Position numbers and translations under genes: made by a program
Assembly: GCA_964017155.1 (NCBI GenBank)
Contig: OZ024862.1
Span: forward strand, 37,673,675-37,737,674
Length of the DNA stretch: 64,000 nucleotides
Source of the DNA: Oasisia sp. SBJ-2009
Taxonomy: Eukaryota > Annelida > Polychaeta > Sabellida > Siboglinidae
Direction of reading: 5' to 3'
Shown here: piece after piece, positions 22,930 to 34,639 of the stretch
How the letters are laid out: the number at the start of each line of letters is the position of its first letter
How positions within the stretch are numbered: the stretch's first letter is position 1
Notes under the pieces: generated by a model
Told to the model about the DNA's origin: nothing
What the model saw: only the letters and a program-made list of their open reading frames with translations
The model's database searches: none

Positions 22930-23286
22930 TCCGCGATCATAGCACCACAAGTCCACAACAACGATGCTCTACCTTGTTGAGCACTACATCAGGCTGTTCA
23001 AGTTATCAGCGACCAGGAAGTTCTTCGAATGTGGCCATGCAAAGGGCCATGTGATGGAGTCGGGGGTAATGCCAAAATCAGTGGTGATGATGCCATGAGA
23101 CGGAGCCACAAGATCACATCTGCCAAGGAGTTCTTCGCACAAGCACAAACAGTCGAAAGTGTAATTAATTACATATTTGTCGGTAACGACGACATAAACT
23201 ATGCACGTGGTGAGGTGTCACTTTGGGAGGAGCGTGCATACAGAGGTCTTATGTCAGTGCACTCAGTCATGAAGAAGGCAAAGTAG
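22930..23286 (+). pseudogene. Repeat-gene fragment (GPCDGVGG motif)
   Basis: The plus frame ends KGPCDGVGGNAKISGDDAMR then RSHKITSAKEFFAQAQTVES and VINYIFVGNDDI. The H/CxKGPCDGVGGxxKRxxDxAxR...I..A.EF layout is one I recognise from multicopy transposon-associated proteins of invertebrates. No start or N-terminal part is seen, and an upstream stop follows the minisatellite. Function unknown. Confidence 0.5.
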
Positions 23287-23299
23287 CAGGTCGGGAAAT

Positions 23300-24255
23300 A
23301 TGATATTTCAAACAAAGAATGCTGCATAAAGCCCGGACACCAGCTTGTACCGAGTTGTCCAGGTTGGTCACTTGCGGCCTCCACACGGCTATAGAAACCC
23401 CCTTCCTTTCGGGTAGTTAGCGATCTATTATTGTGATATGTTATATGTGCAGCATACAGTGGCGCATCATACTACATGAAAGAACCAATTATTAAACTAC
23501 CACAAAAGAAAACATGTCATTGACAGTTCGGTTCGCGAGGGTCAAACATATCGCTGTTAAACATTGGGTCGATCATAGCGCTTTCTGCAACACTACGCGG
23601 ATTTCAGAAAGTGACTTGGGCAGCAGCCAACGTAACCATGATAACACTGTACCACTGATCTCAACTTTACTACTCACCAGCTGCCGACACAGGAGGATAC
23701 TTTAATGGTAGAGCGAGAGCAACCAGGAAGTAGACACACACCTCATGAACCGCCATATTAGTTGTGTTCAACCCGTTCGCTCGCGTCATGCTAAACGAAC
23801 TAGGTTGCCGTCACGCTTCGTGAATTCATACAATATGAAAGACACGCTTCGACGACTTCGGTGCTACAGGGCGCTCCACACAGTTACTGTATTCATATAC
23901 ACGTCCGGTGAATTATGGTTTTGTTCGTTGCTGGAATAACGGGCGCCAGCCGTGAAGGTGAGTCACATAAGACAACATACGATTTGTTACACGTACTAAT
24001 CCTGTGGGCAGACACATAGTTTTGTTCCGTAAATCAGCGGCAAACCTAATTTGGATCATAGAACCTGCACTCGCACATAAAATTTACCAACAAAACAAGG
24101 GGCACGCTGCGAGCACGGTTGATAATCTTGTCTGACAAAAATACTCCAAGAATAACCGTGTCTCAGGCAGGTAAAACTGATGTATTTAAAAAAAAACTAG
24201 GCAGATAAATTACAATGCAGACAATCACACAGGTCACAGGTGCACCGGTGTCCGT
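23300..24255. other. No firm feature; one weak first-exon candidate
   Basis: At 23917-23958 on the plus strand ATTATGG opens MVLFVAGITGASRE and meets a strong donor GAAG|GTGAGTC. It is too short to judge and no partner exon was found. The rest is unrecognised. Confidence 0.25.
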
Positions 24256-24556
24256 GATTGAGTGAGTGAGAATGAGTGGGTGATTGAGTGAGTGATTGAG
24301 TGAGAGAGTGGGTGAGTGAGTGAATGAGTGAATGAGTGAGTTAGTGAGAGTGAGTTAGTGTGAGTGAGTGGGTGAGTGATTGAGAATGAGTGGGTGAGTC
24401 AGTCAGTCAGTCAGTCAGTCAGTCAGTCAGTCAGTCAGTCAGTCAGTCAGTCAGTCAGTCAGTCAGTCAGTCAGTCAGTCAGTCAGTCAGTCAGTCAGTC
24501 AGTCAGTCAGTCAGTCAGTCAGTCAGTCAGTCAGTCAGTCAGTCAGTCAGTCAGTC
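24256..24556. repeat. (GAGT)n and (CAGT)n tetranucleotide arrays
   Basis: An impure GAGT array (24256-24398) with ATT/GGT variants passes into ~39 pure CAGT units (24399-24556). The one-base switch in the unit suggests the second array grew from a mutated unit of the first. Confidence 0.95.
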
Positions 24557-25017
24557 GGTGATTTGAAAATGTCAAATTGATGGACGTTTAAATCAGGTAC
24601 AGCACTTTCGGGTAGATCTGACAGAAACCTCCAGGCCCAAACGAAGCAAATTTTTACGGGAAAAAAATTATAATATACCACACAGTGTGTAAGGTACCGA
24701 GATCAAGTCTCTAGCTAAAATGACCCCTTTTGAACCACCAACAGCTATTACATAATGACTAATGTCCATTGGCAAGTGCTTTGACTTTTGACTCATATCT
24801 ACAAGTCTACAACAAGCTATCTTTGCTTACACCGGCGAACGGGTAACATTTTGTCAACTACACCAACAGAATGTGATGCATAAAATGATAGTTTTCGATA
24901 AAACAAGGCCTTCACTCAATGTCATATAGTTGTGCTGCGTCGCTACTCTTCACGACATTCGATCTGGTGGGATGGTTGTGCTACCAGAATGCTGTCTGTG
25001 TCCTCTCTAGGCTTACC

Positions 25018-25070
25018 TAGCGACAAGACTAAAAAGAGCCCTGCAATGCATACGGCAATAAACGACGTCG
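25018..25070 (-). other. Candidate signal-peptide exon of the receptor (no ATG)
   Basis: The minus frame TSFIAVCIAGLFLVLSL is followed by a good donor CTAG|GTAAGC that leaves one base, exactly what exon 21843-21572 needs. However, this frame has a TGA shortly upstream and no ATG after it. The nearest ATG (ATGACGACTAGC) is in another frame. Either an upstream exon supplies the start, an indel has occurred, or it is chance. Confidence 0.2.
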
Positions 25071-25250
25071 TTGAAGCTAGTCGTCATTTTTCGGACAGAC
25101 GCACGCATTTCCATCACCCCTTTTGCTTTGTCTGCAGTCGCTATTAAAGCGAAACGCGAACAAGATTTCTATAGCGGCCTATGGCTATGCGACATTCACA
25201 TTCTGGTAATATTTCTTATACGAGGCGTGACATTGTGCTTCGACGAAGCT

Positions 25251-25285
25251 GAGTGATAAACACGAAGCCTTCGTGTTTATCACTC
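25251..25285. repeat. Perfect 17-bp inverted repeat, 1-bp spacer
   Basis: GAGTGATAAACACGAAG, one C, then CTTCGTGTTTATCACTC. It would form a long cruciform or hairpin. It may be a collapsed foldback element. Confidence 0.8.
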
Positions 25286-25299
25286 AACAACAATATCAC

Positions 25300-26860
25300 G
25301 GCACTTATGCCACTAAAAACATACATGATACGGTGTTTTTCGCCGAACGGTTGGTTATATGACATACATTTCATAATTTTCTTCTCATGTACATGACGCA
25401 TAAGATTATTCGATTGGTTGTATATTTCTAGAACGTTCCACTTGTGCATATTGATGTTATTACTTAGTTTGAGATACAAATATAAATGTAAACTGTTAAT
25501 GATATTACATGAAACACTTCGAGGTGAGGTCGCCTATCGTCTGCAACCGCAACGGTGAAAGAAAGTCAGTAGGCCTATTTTGATAAATATTGCCGCCTTA
25601 CCACAATAGAATGGAAATATAGTATTGAATATTTAGTCTTAGTGCCAACAGAAGCATGGCATTATAGAGAATGCGTCCATGTTCCGATATGCTCGCCGTA
25701 TTTATGTCTTCATTCGCTTCAGCAGCCTCGGAAGAAACCAGCAATGGACTTCTGGCTTTTTCGCTAACTTGTGACGTCAACAATCATTTGGTGGTGATAC
25801 ACGTCAAACTGATTGCTGCGCGCGTTAACTGAACTTACGTCACAACAGACAATTATGCGTATCTTACGTCATAACAGGCCAATACACGGGATGCTTTGGT
25901 AATCTCAAACAATGAAATCGTTGCTTTCTTATAACCTTTCTGGTTTATGCGTGGATGGCGATGCATTATTATCATCAAATTTACGTTATGCAAACTATGA
26001 TAACTATTTACAAGAAATGGACAGGTTACAGGTTACCCTCTACACTGTAAACCGATGTTTTAAACTGGAACATGCAGGCAACTTTTCCGTTTAATATGTA
26101 ATGTATTGTCAACATCTGCATGCCTGTAATAATAGTTCAGTCACTGGCCAAAGTCCATCAACACCAAGCTTTGCGTACTGGTTTTAATGTTAGTAAGTCA
26201 TTATTATTGTTACATAGTTTATATAATTTAAAACGTTATGATATAGAGTAAAGTCAAGTACTTAATGAGAATGGTAGTTTCTTAAGTCGGTTTAAATAAT
26301 ACGCAATTGCTGACTTCGTTTTCGACGTCGTCATACACAACACACATAGATCTGTCCAATGCTGCAAGGTAAGGAGCATGCACAAACCAAAGCGCACACG
26401 ATAATATACGACCACAGCACACGAGAGAACGATCGTCTGGGGGAGGGTGTTCGCATTAAAAACTACCATGGCTATGAGTATCTGTTTGAAGCGAGGGAAT
26501 CTCGTCTCGGGCAATCTTTCGCCAATCGTCTCTGTTATACCTCTCAGATTTCCGCCCTCACTTTCCGTGCGGACGCCACAAATGTGGTGGTGCGAAATCA
26601 ATTGATCAAAACGTAACAAAACATAGTAAGTTGTCAAAGTATCACCAACAATGTTGTAGATGGACGCAACACGGTTTGAAATGGTGTAACAATCGAGTTA
26701 TATGATCATCGGTGAAATAGTAAGTTGTGTACCACCGGTGAAATGAATGCTGACACACTTGCGAAAGTGTCTTTGCGGAGTCACTGGGATAACGCGGCCA
26801 CGAACACGAAATGGCGCTACTGTGTGCAATGGTCACGCTCTATCATTGCATAGTTGTGTT
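25300..26860. other. No supported gene
   Basis: Overlapping frames on both strands at 26254-26637 are not recognised and have no splice context that links them to neighbours. A minus stretch ending near 25607 (MLLLALRLNIQYYISILLW, donor GTAAGG) is signal-like but leaves the wrong phase for the receptor. Confidence 0.4.
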
Positions 26861-26863
26861 TGC

Positions 26864-27675
26864 TCAAGTTATGAGTTCCTGCTCAGCAATGTGCAGTTCA
26901 TCTGGACTGATCTTCGCCTGTAGCCGCACTGCAGTCGCGGAGATCTTTCCGAGTAGATCCGACGACACAATTACCTCATCGAGATCGCGCTGTAGGGCGC
27001 CACTGTTGTAGTCTCGCTCCAGGTCGGCGATGTGTGACGGCTGCATGCAGATGTTGACGACGGCGACGCCCGGACAACCGTCTACCTCCCGGCGTTCGAC
27101 GTTCAACACGAGCGTGCCGCGCGTCTGCTCGAAGTACTTGACGAGTCGCGTGAACGTCTCACCCGACGTGTCCGCCACTGTCTCGTACACGGCCGTCGAC
27201 TTCATCTGCAGACATTCGGCCAACGCACGCAACTTCTCCAAGCTGCTTATCTGTTCTGCAAAGCCCCCGTTTCTTGTTCCAATCTTACCATTTGTGTGTG
27301 TGGCGATGACGGCTTTGTTGTTAGTTATTTGAGTCATCTGAATGCTAACGTTTTGTTTCTCTGTGGACGGCTCATAATTGTACTTTTCCGACGGACGTTT
27401 TGCATCCCCACGGCTGGTCTTTGCCTTGCGTGACTTCGTGTCGCGTTTTCTTGTCCAACTGAAGCAGGAACAAAGACAGCAAGACCAGGACTTCGTTCGT
27501 CTATTCTTAGAAACCTCCTCTGTGGTCTGGGGTGATGGATTTGACAAAGCCTCTACGCGACACGCGATGTCGTCCAAACTAATCCACTCAATAGTTTCTG
27601 GCCGTGTCCCTTTGGTGACTTGAGAATCATGCGCAAACTTCATCGCGTCCACGCTTATATGTAAGCAAACTTGTC
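26864..27675 (-). CDS. CARD gene, last exon
   Basis: The acceptor is CCTTTATGTTCCAG. Two bases complete the Gly codon left by the CARD exon. The pre-acceptor sequence also reads as a signal-like peptide (MLLLMCICLYVPGQ) in the same frame, so an alternative start here cannot be excluded. I prefer splicing because the phase fits and no transmembrane segment follows. The 269-residue segment includes CCxCxC with KNRRTKS before it and TRKRDTKSRKAK after it. Confidence 0.65.
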
Positions 27676-29929
27676 CTGGAACATAAAGGCAAATGCACAT
27701 CAGGAGTAACATCTTACAGGTATTTAAGCTGAAATCACTACTACAACTAATCACCTATAGCAGGTGAGGTACTGAAAATAAAATGATGTTATTTAGTGAT
27801 TTTTGCTATCTGCTGTCTTATGTATTAGAACGTCTATTATTATGAATGTTGGTGTTTTACATTGATGACAACAGCTTTCATGTTACACTAATCCTTTTTT
27901 TAAAGAGCATGTGATTGTATATAATAAAGTAATATGCTGGTTTGTATGTATATAAATTGACAAGTAAGTTGTAGTTTATAATATGTTGATAGAGTTAGCA
28001 TTTACTTTGATGATTTTATTGGAAGCATGCAATGTTTTGGTCCACCACCCGTGGATATTAAGATCGGTTGACCGAAACGTCACATGTTGTCAATAAAATA
28101 TTACAAAATTAGTACTGATTCTTACAATAATATAATCATATCATGGAGCCATGCACAATATTTTCAATAAGTTATAGTTCTATTCAGTTTATTCAGATGT
28201 TTGTATACATTTCAATAAAAATAAAACCATTTAATTGATTTGTTATTGCAAACAATGTTAATGTACCTTTCAGTCTTGTTTTGTTGAGGTAATCTGAAAA
28301 CAGACAGACAATTCGCAATTATTATTATTATTATTACAAGGACCTTGCGTCATACTTCAGTTTTGATTATTAAATTAACGGATGAATATGAGTGATGTTT
28401 CAATAAAAAGATGTTACCCTATTCTACGAATAATAAGGCATATCAAAAGATAAGTCAATCTAGGAAAGTGCTTTATGCAGGATCAAATTATTGCCAGTCA
28501 CACATGTTTTGGTGGACCCATGGATGTTAACTGTTATTGTCTGATAAGCCAGTTTACAAATTTACACATATGACGGGTGGACGGGTCTCTACATAAAGTT
28601 ATGATCCAGGATGGTATCCAGTACTATGGACTTTCAAACTGCTTTACATTTCTGCTTTTGCACTGTAGGGGTGACATGTTCATTTGACCACCAACCTGAA
28701 TTCTGCTCAGGTGCTGTACAAATTTGTACGGCTGTGTCTAGAACCAAATTACTCATTCATACAGTTAAATAACCTGGAGCAGTGTGGAATGAATGAAATC
28801 ACCCATGCTTCAACACATCACACGTTATATTCCAATATCCATATTTTATCAAGATAGCGGATGGACATGTGTATCATCACCTAGAAACCACACAGAGGAA
28901 AATGGTCCAGTGGCAGACCAGTGAGACAGTGGAGAGACAAAACACATGACTACAGGATGGGCACAATCTAGCAGGTGGCAGTCAGCTGGAAAGAGCATGC
29001 TGAGACCTTCACCTAACCACAGGACGCTACAGCTGCACAGTGATGATGATATGATCCATGGTAAACAGCATAGCTTTATGCAGAGACCCGTCCACCCGTC
29101 ATTTGGATGGGTAGAAACGAACATGGACTGGTAGAAATATGGGTGGACGGTTAAGAAATGAAGGAGCAAAAAGTCTTCCAAAACCATAGATATTGTTAGA
29201 TATGCCTTGAAAGTGAGTATAAATGGTGTCACGTGTGTGTTTGTACTTTGTAGTCAATTTCACGTCATCAGACACATTTTAAAGTTTGTAAACTTGCTTA
29301 ACAGTTAACATCCATGAGTTCACCAAAACGTGTGACTGGCAATAATGTTATCCTGCATAAAGCCCTGGTAAACAGTACATCCAATAGCAAAAAGCGTTTT
29401 CAATCAAAACATTGCTGAAGGGGGCCGATCTGACAGGAATACCCTTTAATCTTCAGGCATGTTCCGTATTCTCACATGCTGGGAATAGATACCCTCCCTT
29501 TAGACTAGCAACATGGCATTGTCATTGTTTATCGAAACATTGCATTTTATTGTAGCTATCCACGCCAGCAAATAAACTCTTAATAATGTGAAAAACTTGT
29601 CTCACCTGAATTAGTGCTTGCCCTCAGCCGTGTATCATCGTCCACTAGACTGGCCAGTTGGTGCTGACCAGTCTGTCGCAGGGCATTTACAAACAGACCC
29701 CGAGCGCCGCACACACAACTCTCCTCCAGGTGGCGCAGCAGAGACAAGTTGACGTTGGCAGAGGTCGACTCGGAGCGGATAGCGGCAGCAGTCTCCGCGC
29801 AGATGACGCCATTCTGGAGCAGATACTCGAAGACAAGTGGCGCGTCGAGTCTCTCGACGAGGTCACGGCACGTGCTCAGACATGTCGGCTTGGATAGCGC
29901 TCCCTGGTGGACACCGCTGATATCGCAGC
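26864..29929 (-). CDS. CARD-domain protein (5' end missing)
   Basis: Two exons join in phase, 29929-29606 and 27675-26864, giving ~377 residues to a TGA. Residues ~15-100 form a CARD: LSTCRDLVERLDAPLVFEYL, LQNGVICAETAAAIRSES, LSLLRHLEESCVCGARGLFV, NALRQTGQHQLASLVDD, with the usual spacing of six helices. CARDs pair with other CARDs in apoptosis and innate-immune signalling. The second exon has a basic segment with SWSCCLCSCFSW, which could be S-acylated. Its C-terminal region ends DYNSGALQRDLDEVIVSSDL then AEQELIT and resembles an extension I recall after death-fold domains in invertebrate proteins. At least one upstream exon is missing. The receptor gene lies downstream on the same strand. 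Confidence 0.7.
28469..29364. mobile_element. Foldback-type element with long inverted arms
   Basis: GTGCTTTATGCAGGAT at 28469 and the following ~135 bp (to TGACGGGTGGACGGGTCTCT near 28600) reappear inverted at 29364-29240 and 29105-29067. The right arm is split by a ~134-bp insert. Shared words include ATTGCCAGTCACAC, CATGGATGTTAACTGTTA and GACGGGTGGACGGGTCTC. A related copy of the right-hand part is at 54690-54960. It has no ORF and lies in the CARD gene intron. Confidence 0.7.
29606..29929 (-). CDS. CARD gene, CARD exon
   Basis: The acceptor is TTTGACATTGCAG and the donor TCAG|GTGAGA. The 324-bp exon encodes the entire CARD as a phase 1-1 module, so it could be shuffled without breaking the frame. 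A short candidate upstream exon (YRVSNQKHCL, donor CTCG|GTGAGT, about 31790-31830) has the right phase but is too small to trust. Confidence 0.75.
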
Positions 29930-32900
29930 CTGCAATGTCAAACGCATTCGTGGTGTACAGTATTGGATTGCTGGTGTAGAACGCGGAATCGCAAATGTCT
30001 TTCTGCGGAACTGTGTGCAGCTGATGGTAGTGATACATCACGAGGGTTTAGGGTCTAAAAGACATCCCAAGATTTGTAACCCTCAGCAGGCTTACACTAG
30101 TTACTGTTGTAATCTGCAGCAGTTAAGCACAACAGACACTGTTGTGTTTTTCTGCTACCTGCCAGAATGCAGACTACATCTGAAAGGTCCAGTCACACCC
30201 AACTGTAAGCACTAACAAGTGCGGTGTTCAGGCAAGCAACAAAACATGCCAATGAGGCAGCTGTGCCTCGCAGGCAGCAAGCCATGAGTCCGTTACAGTT
30301 GCCCTGTGTTCAGTAGTGGCCAATGGCGTAAGGCCAAACTGCATAGCTGTTAGTGGCAGGAGCCAACAGACTTCACCATTCCACAGCCTGAATGCTGTTG
30401 TTCAGCAACCAACAAAAAGGAGTTCCGCCAAATGCTAACAACTTACACAGGACTGAGGTTAGACTAGGCATGCAAAGGTCTACGAACATACAGAGTAGTT
30501 ACTTTCAAATCCAACAAGTAACCTAGTTATAAACTTATGTTTGACATTTTACATTGTATGTTTATTCTAACTTATTAGTTTACTCATTCCATGATAAACA
30601 TTCATTGCAAAATAATGATGATAAATTTTTTATTCTGGAACACGTGTAAAGTCAATACAAATTCACAATGGTAAAGTCTGATAATTCAGTACAATTCAAT
30701 GATTAAAACGAGTAAACAAAAATAAAAACAGCCATGGTGGTGCATACTTTCAGTGATGATTAAGTGCTATAAAGTCTGATAATTACGATGAATACAATTT
30801 AAGTTAATGATTTACTATTGCCATTATAATGTGCGAAAATAAAGGTTTTATAATTACTTATATACAAGTGACTTGTCATCAAACTTGTGAAATTGTTCCT
30901 GTGACAAGAACTTTTTCCTGTGACAATTTGTTTCTCTGTAATCCAACATAAAAATTACACTTTACAAGTTGCCCTTCAGTCATGCTTTCAATTTGAATTT
31001 GCCAGCAGTTTAGGATAACACAATTGCTTTATTGACTGATTGTCTGAAACAATATTGAATACAAACACAGGATACATACATACAAATCATGATAGACAAT
31101 CAACAATAAGCAGGAGAGAAGCACACTGCTTATGATTAATTTTTTCACTTATCAACAAAACATGTATGCCACCTTGGTGCAATTATGCTGATGCGAGCAT
31201 ATCACAATTACCCGGTAATTAAATAAATGTCATAAAAACATGATAATGACTGAGTTTTCTCAATTCGCTATACTGGTCACAGATATAAATACATACTACT
31301 ATACTAAAATTTACTACTGAGTACAGACAATGGAAACAAAGAAAATGGCAAATCTATTATGACTGGAAATATTCCTTCTGAATGAATACAGTACAAGTCA
31401 AATATACCAGCAACACTTGTCTGAAGTAAAATATCTGAAATAGTTAAGTCTGCACAATCCATCAACTAAATGGATGTTGGCCATCACTATCTTTCTACCC
31501 TCTCCATTTCTCCTTAACATTCCCTTACCCTCTTTCACAGATGAGATAACTGGCTGAGAAAGCTGCAAGATTAAAAATAAACCCAAGGTTGCTGCAGCAG
31601 TCCCTATCTGAGTTACACTTCAGTGATAAATGATTGCCTTATCAATTGGTATTTTTAAATTCTAGATATGAAAGATCCCTCAGTACAGTGGTCCATGTTC
31701 ACAGTCCAGACATGCAGTAAGCTGAAGATAAACTCATCTGTCTGTTTGTCTGTCTATCTGTCAGTCTCAATAATTATTATTATTCTCAACACTCACCGAG
31801 ACAATGTTTCTGGTTAGAAACACGATACTGCAAATTATCTTAATTTTAAGAAAAAATATTATCGCACAAAGTTTCAAGGAGATTGCCACTGCAATTTACA
31901 ACAAGGTTTAAAACAGACGCTAACAGTCTCGTTAACATACCAGTGTTTTTACACTACCCTAGCACTGGATGGAGGTGCCAACGTTTTTACACTGCTGGCA
32001 CCTGTGCATTCATCATTAATGCAATAAGTACAAAGGAATTGATAGCGTGCTGTCACAACTGGCCTGCTCTGACACAGACCAGCTGCTTTGACACGTGTTC
32101 ACGCAACTGGTCTAATGTATAAACACAGTATATGACAGGATACAGGCTGGTAGTAGTAGATAGCAGCTGTGGCAGTTGTGACTACCCACAATGCAATGCA
32201 TCTCAGTCTGATACAATAGATGCACTTCGCTGTCATTGGTATGACTGGATGTTTTTCACCTGGTATGAATATTTTTATTTTAGGTAAAACCCATGTAAGT
32301 GCATACATGTTATGTAAGACTGAAATAAGAAAAATATATAAATCAGGTAATTTATATATTTTGCATCTTTTATAGATAGCAACAATCAGTTACGATTGCA
32401 AAGCTACATAGGCTGACTAACTGATGTTGTGGCCTGTCAGTATCAAGCAATGCATATACTGGATGCAGGAAAACAGCTTGTCCTTACTGCTGAAATTTAT
32501 CTTCATATCGTATTACCACAGTTTATGTAAAGCCAAGATGGGAGTGGTATGCTAACTCTCATAGATTAGTAATTTTTTATTTGTATCATTGCGTGGGATA
32601 AACAATGTAGGCATTTGGTACATGTCAACTGATTTGGTCAGATAAGTGGCAGCAAGTGATGCAGTTTCAGCTGTGTATAAACGCATCACCCACTAAAAGC
32701 AACACTCATAGTACCTGACCTCAAACAATAAAAGTTTGGTCTACAGCTCATGTAAAAATGCACATACCATAAAGTACTTTAATACAATTCTTCCTGGCTA
32801 CCATCATGTCCAATGTTCCATCTAGCCATCTACATATTTCCACAATAAACTATTTTAGTCATGCCGACATAAAAATAATGCTGCATACTGTGTGAAATAA

Positions 32901-33920
32901 CCAAAGCAGCCCACAACTATAGTTTTTACGCAGGCACTGAAATTAGGTGGTTTATTTCTGAGAGCAACAGGCAATCACAGATTGGCCATGTTATTGCGTA
33001 TGAGTAAATCACGCTGCTGTGTAATGGTGTTGATTACTTTTTCTACATCCACTGAGCAGACACAACACAGGTCATTGACAAATTGTGTCTGCTGTCTGAT
33101 GTCAGGACGAATTACACAGAAGTGATATACAGTTTGAAATTTTAGTGGACGGTTTAGTTACAACAAGCACGTAAAAAGAAATGGCTTCAGTGAATGGTGA
33201 TTTGTAATTGATTTTAACTGTAAGATTCACTTTAAATATATATTTTAAAATTAATCATGTTAGCACTCAAGAATTGATGTTATATGTTCATCAGTTTCAA
33301 CATTATATCTCCAAACCATTGGTTGTATTTCTTAGAATCAAATCATCAATCTTCAGAACAACTTAAATTGTATTATATTGTATTGTACTTTTCAATTTTT
33401 TTATTGTATTTTATGTATATGTATATATGGACGTCTTGTCTGAAATTAACTTTATTATTATTATTAGATTGAATTTGAGAATTACCAAGTCCAACCCTTT
33501 GTGCTGATGTGCCTCTGAGATGTATTACCACGGATTGCCATGCATCAGAAGTTACCTTATAATTACTAAGTAACAATAGTGAGACATTTTTAAATAACAC
33601 ACATAATAACATCACATCACGTGCACAACAACATAACTAGTTGACCTAGAGATGTGTGTATAAGATAGCAAGTCATTGTTTAAATAAACCATGACAGTTT
33701 GTGTTTCCATTACTCTAGTAACCAGACCTGTGGACTCAGTGTACATATTGAATCACTCAAGACCACCTCCAGCCTGGATGCAGCTCAGTTATTGGGACTA
33801 TCTGTGTGTGTTTACAAACACACCCTGCCAGGTCTAAACAGGATTAACCCAGCTGGTGACTGACAGTGAGCTCACTGGAATGTGACTGGATCCACCGCCA
33901 TGTCACTGAGTCAAGACCAA
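29930..33920. other. No recognised gene
   Basis: AT-rich DNA with short ATT-trinucleotide tracts (31768, 33449). No exon with domain support. It might contain the missing 5' end of the CARD gene. Confidence 0.4.
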
Positions 33921-33939
33921 ATGCACAATGACATTGCAG

Positions 33940-34520
33940 ACACATAATCTCTCTCAAACCATATCCTTGTTTCCATCTCTACTCTCTTATAACATCCCAT
34001 GGCACTTGTTCCCCTCAGTCTACCCTCTTGTCTCCACCCTCACCTTCCATAAAACCCTTCTCTCTCCATCCTCCCCACCTTCAACAGCTTCATCTTCTAT
34101 CCACCTTCCCACCTCTCCCCTTCAGGCCTTTCAACCGACATATATTTCCTTCTCTCTCTCGTTCTCTTCCCTTCCTCTTCCTCCCTCTGGCCTCTTCCCC
34201 ATCTTTCCTTGCCCTCTGCACCCACCTCCCCATACTCCTTCCCCATCTCCCTGCCCTTATCGACATACTCCAACGTGCCCTTTCCATCCTATCATTCCAC
34301 CTACCTCCCTCCACCCTCCCCCTGGGCCACTCAACCCTCCCCTTCCACCATTCCCTTCCTGAACCTCTCCACCCTCCCCCTCATGGGCCTTTCCACCCTC
34401 CCCCTCCTGAACCTCTCCACCCTCCTGGGCCTCTCCACCCTCCACCTCCTGGGCCTTTTCACCCTCCCCTTCCACCCTCCATTCCTAGGCCTCTCCACCC
34501 TCCCCACCAGTCAGCTGTTG
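33940..34520. repeat. Pyrimidine-rich low-complexity block
   Basis: About 580 bp of C/T-rich plus strand with loose ~33-bp repeats of CTCCACCCTCCCCCTCCTGG toward the end. Long Pro/Ser/Leu frames in two phases are produced by composition and are not genes. Confidence 0.85.
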
Positions 34521-34639
34521 TTTGCTGCACTGGCCCTGCATCTGTCTGCTCTGTTTGTTAGACTCTCCCAGTCAATATGTGCCTGGAATAAACGTTTACT
34601 CCTCACACAGCCAGTGTCTGCAGACATCCACATTTAACC

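Noticed and set aside
22558..23054. Three overlapping 102-123-codon frames
   Set aside because: Products of the 38-bp minisatellite. Codon identity follows the repeat, not a protein.
34028..34637. Pro/Ser-rich 142-177-codon frames
   Set aside because: Pyrimidine-rich low complexity leaves several frames open at once.
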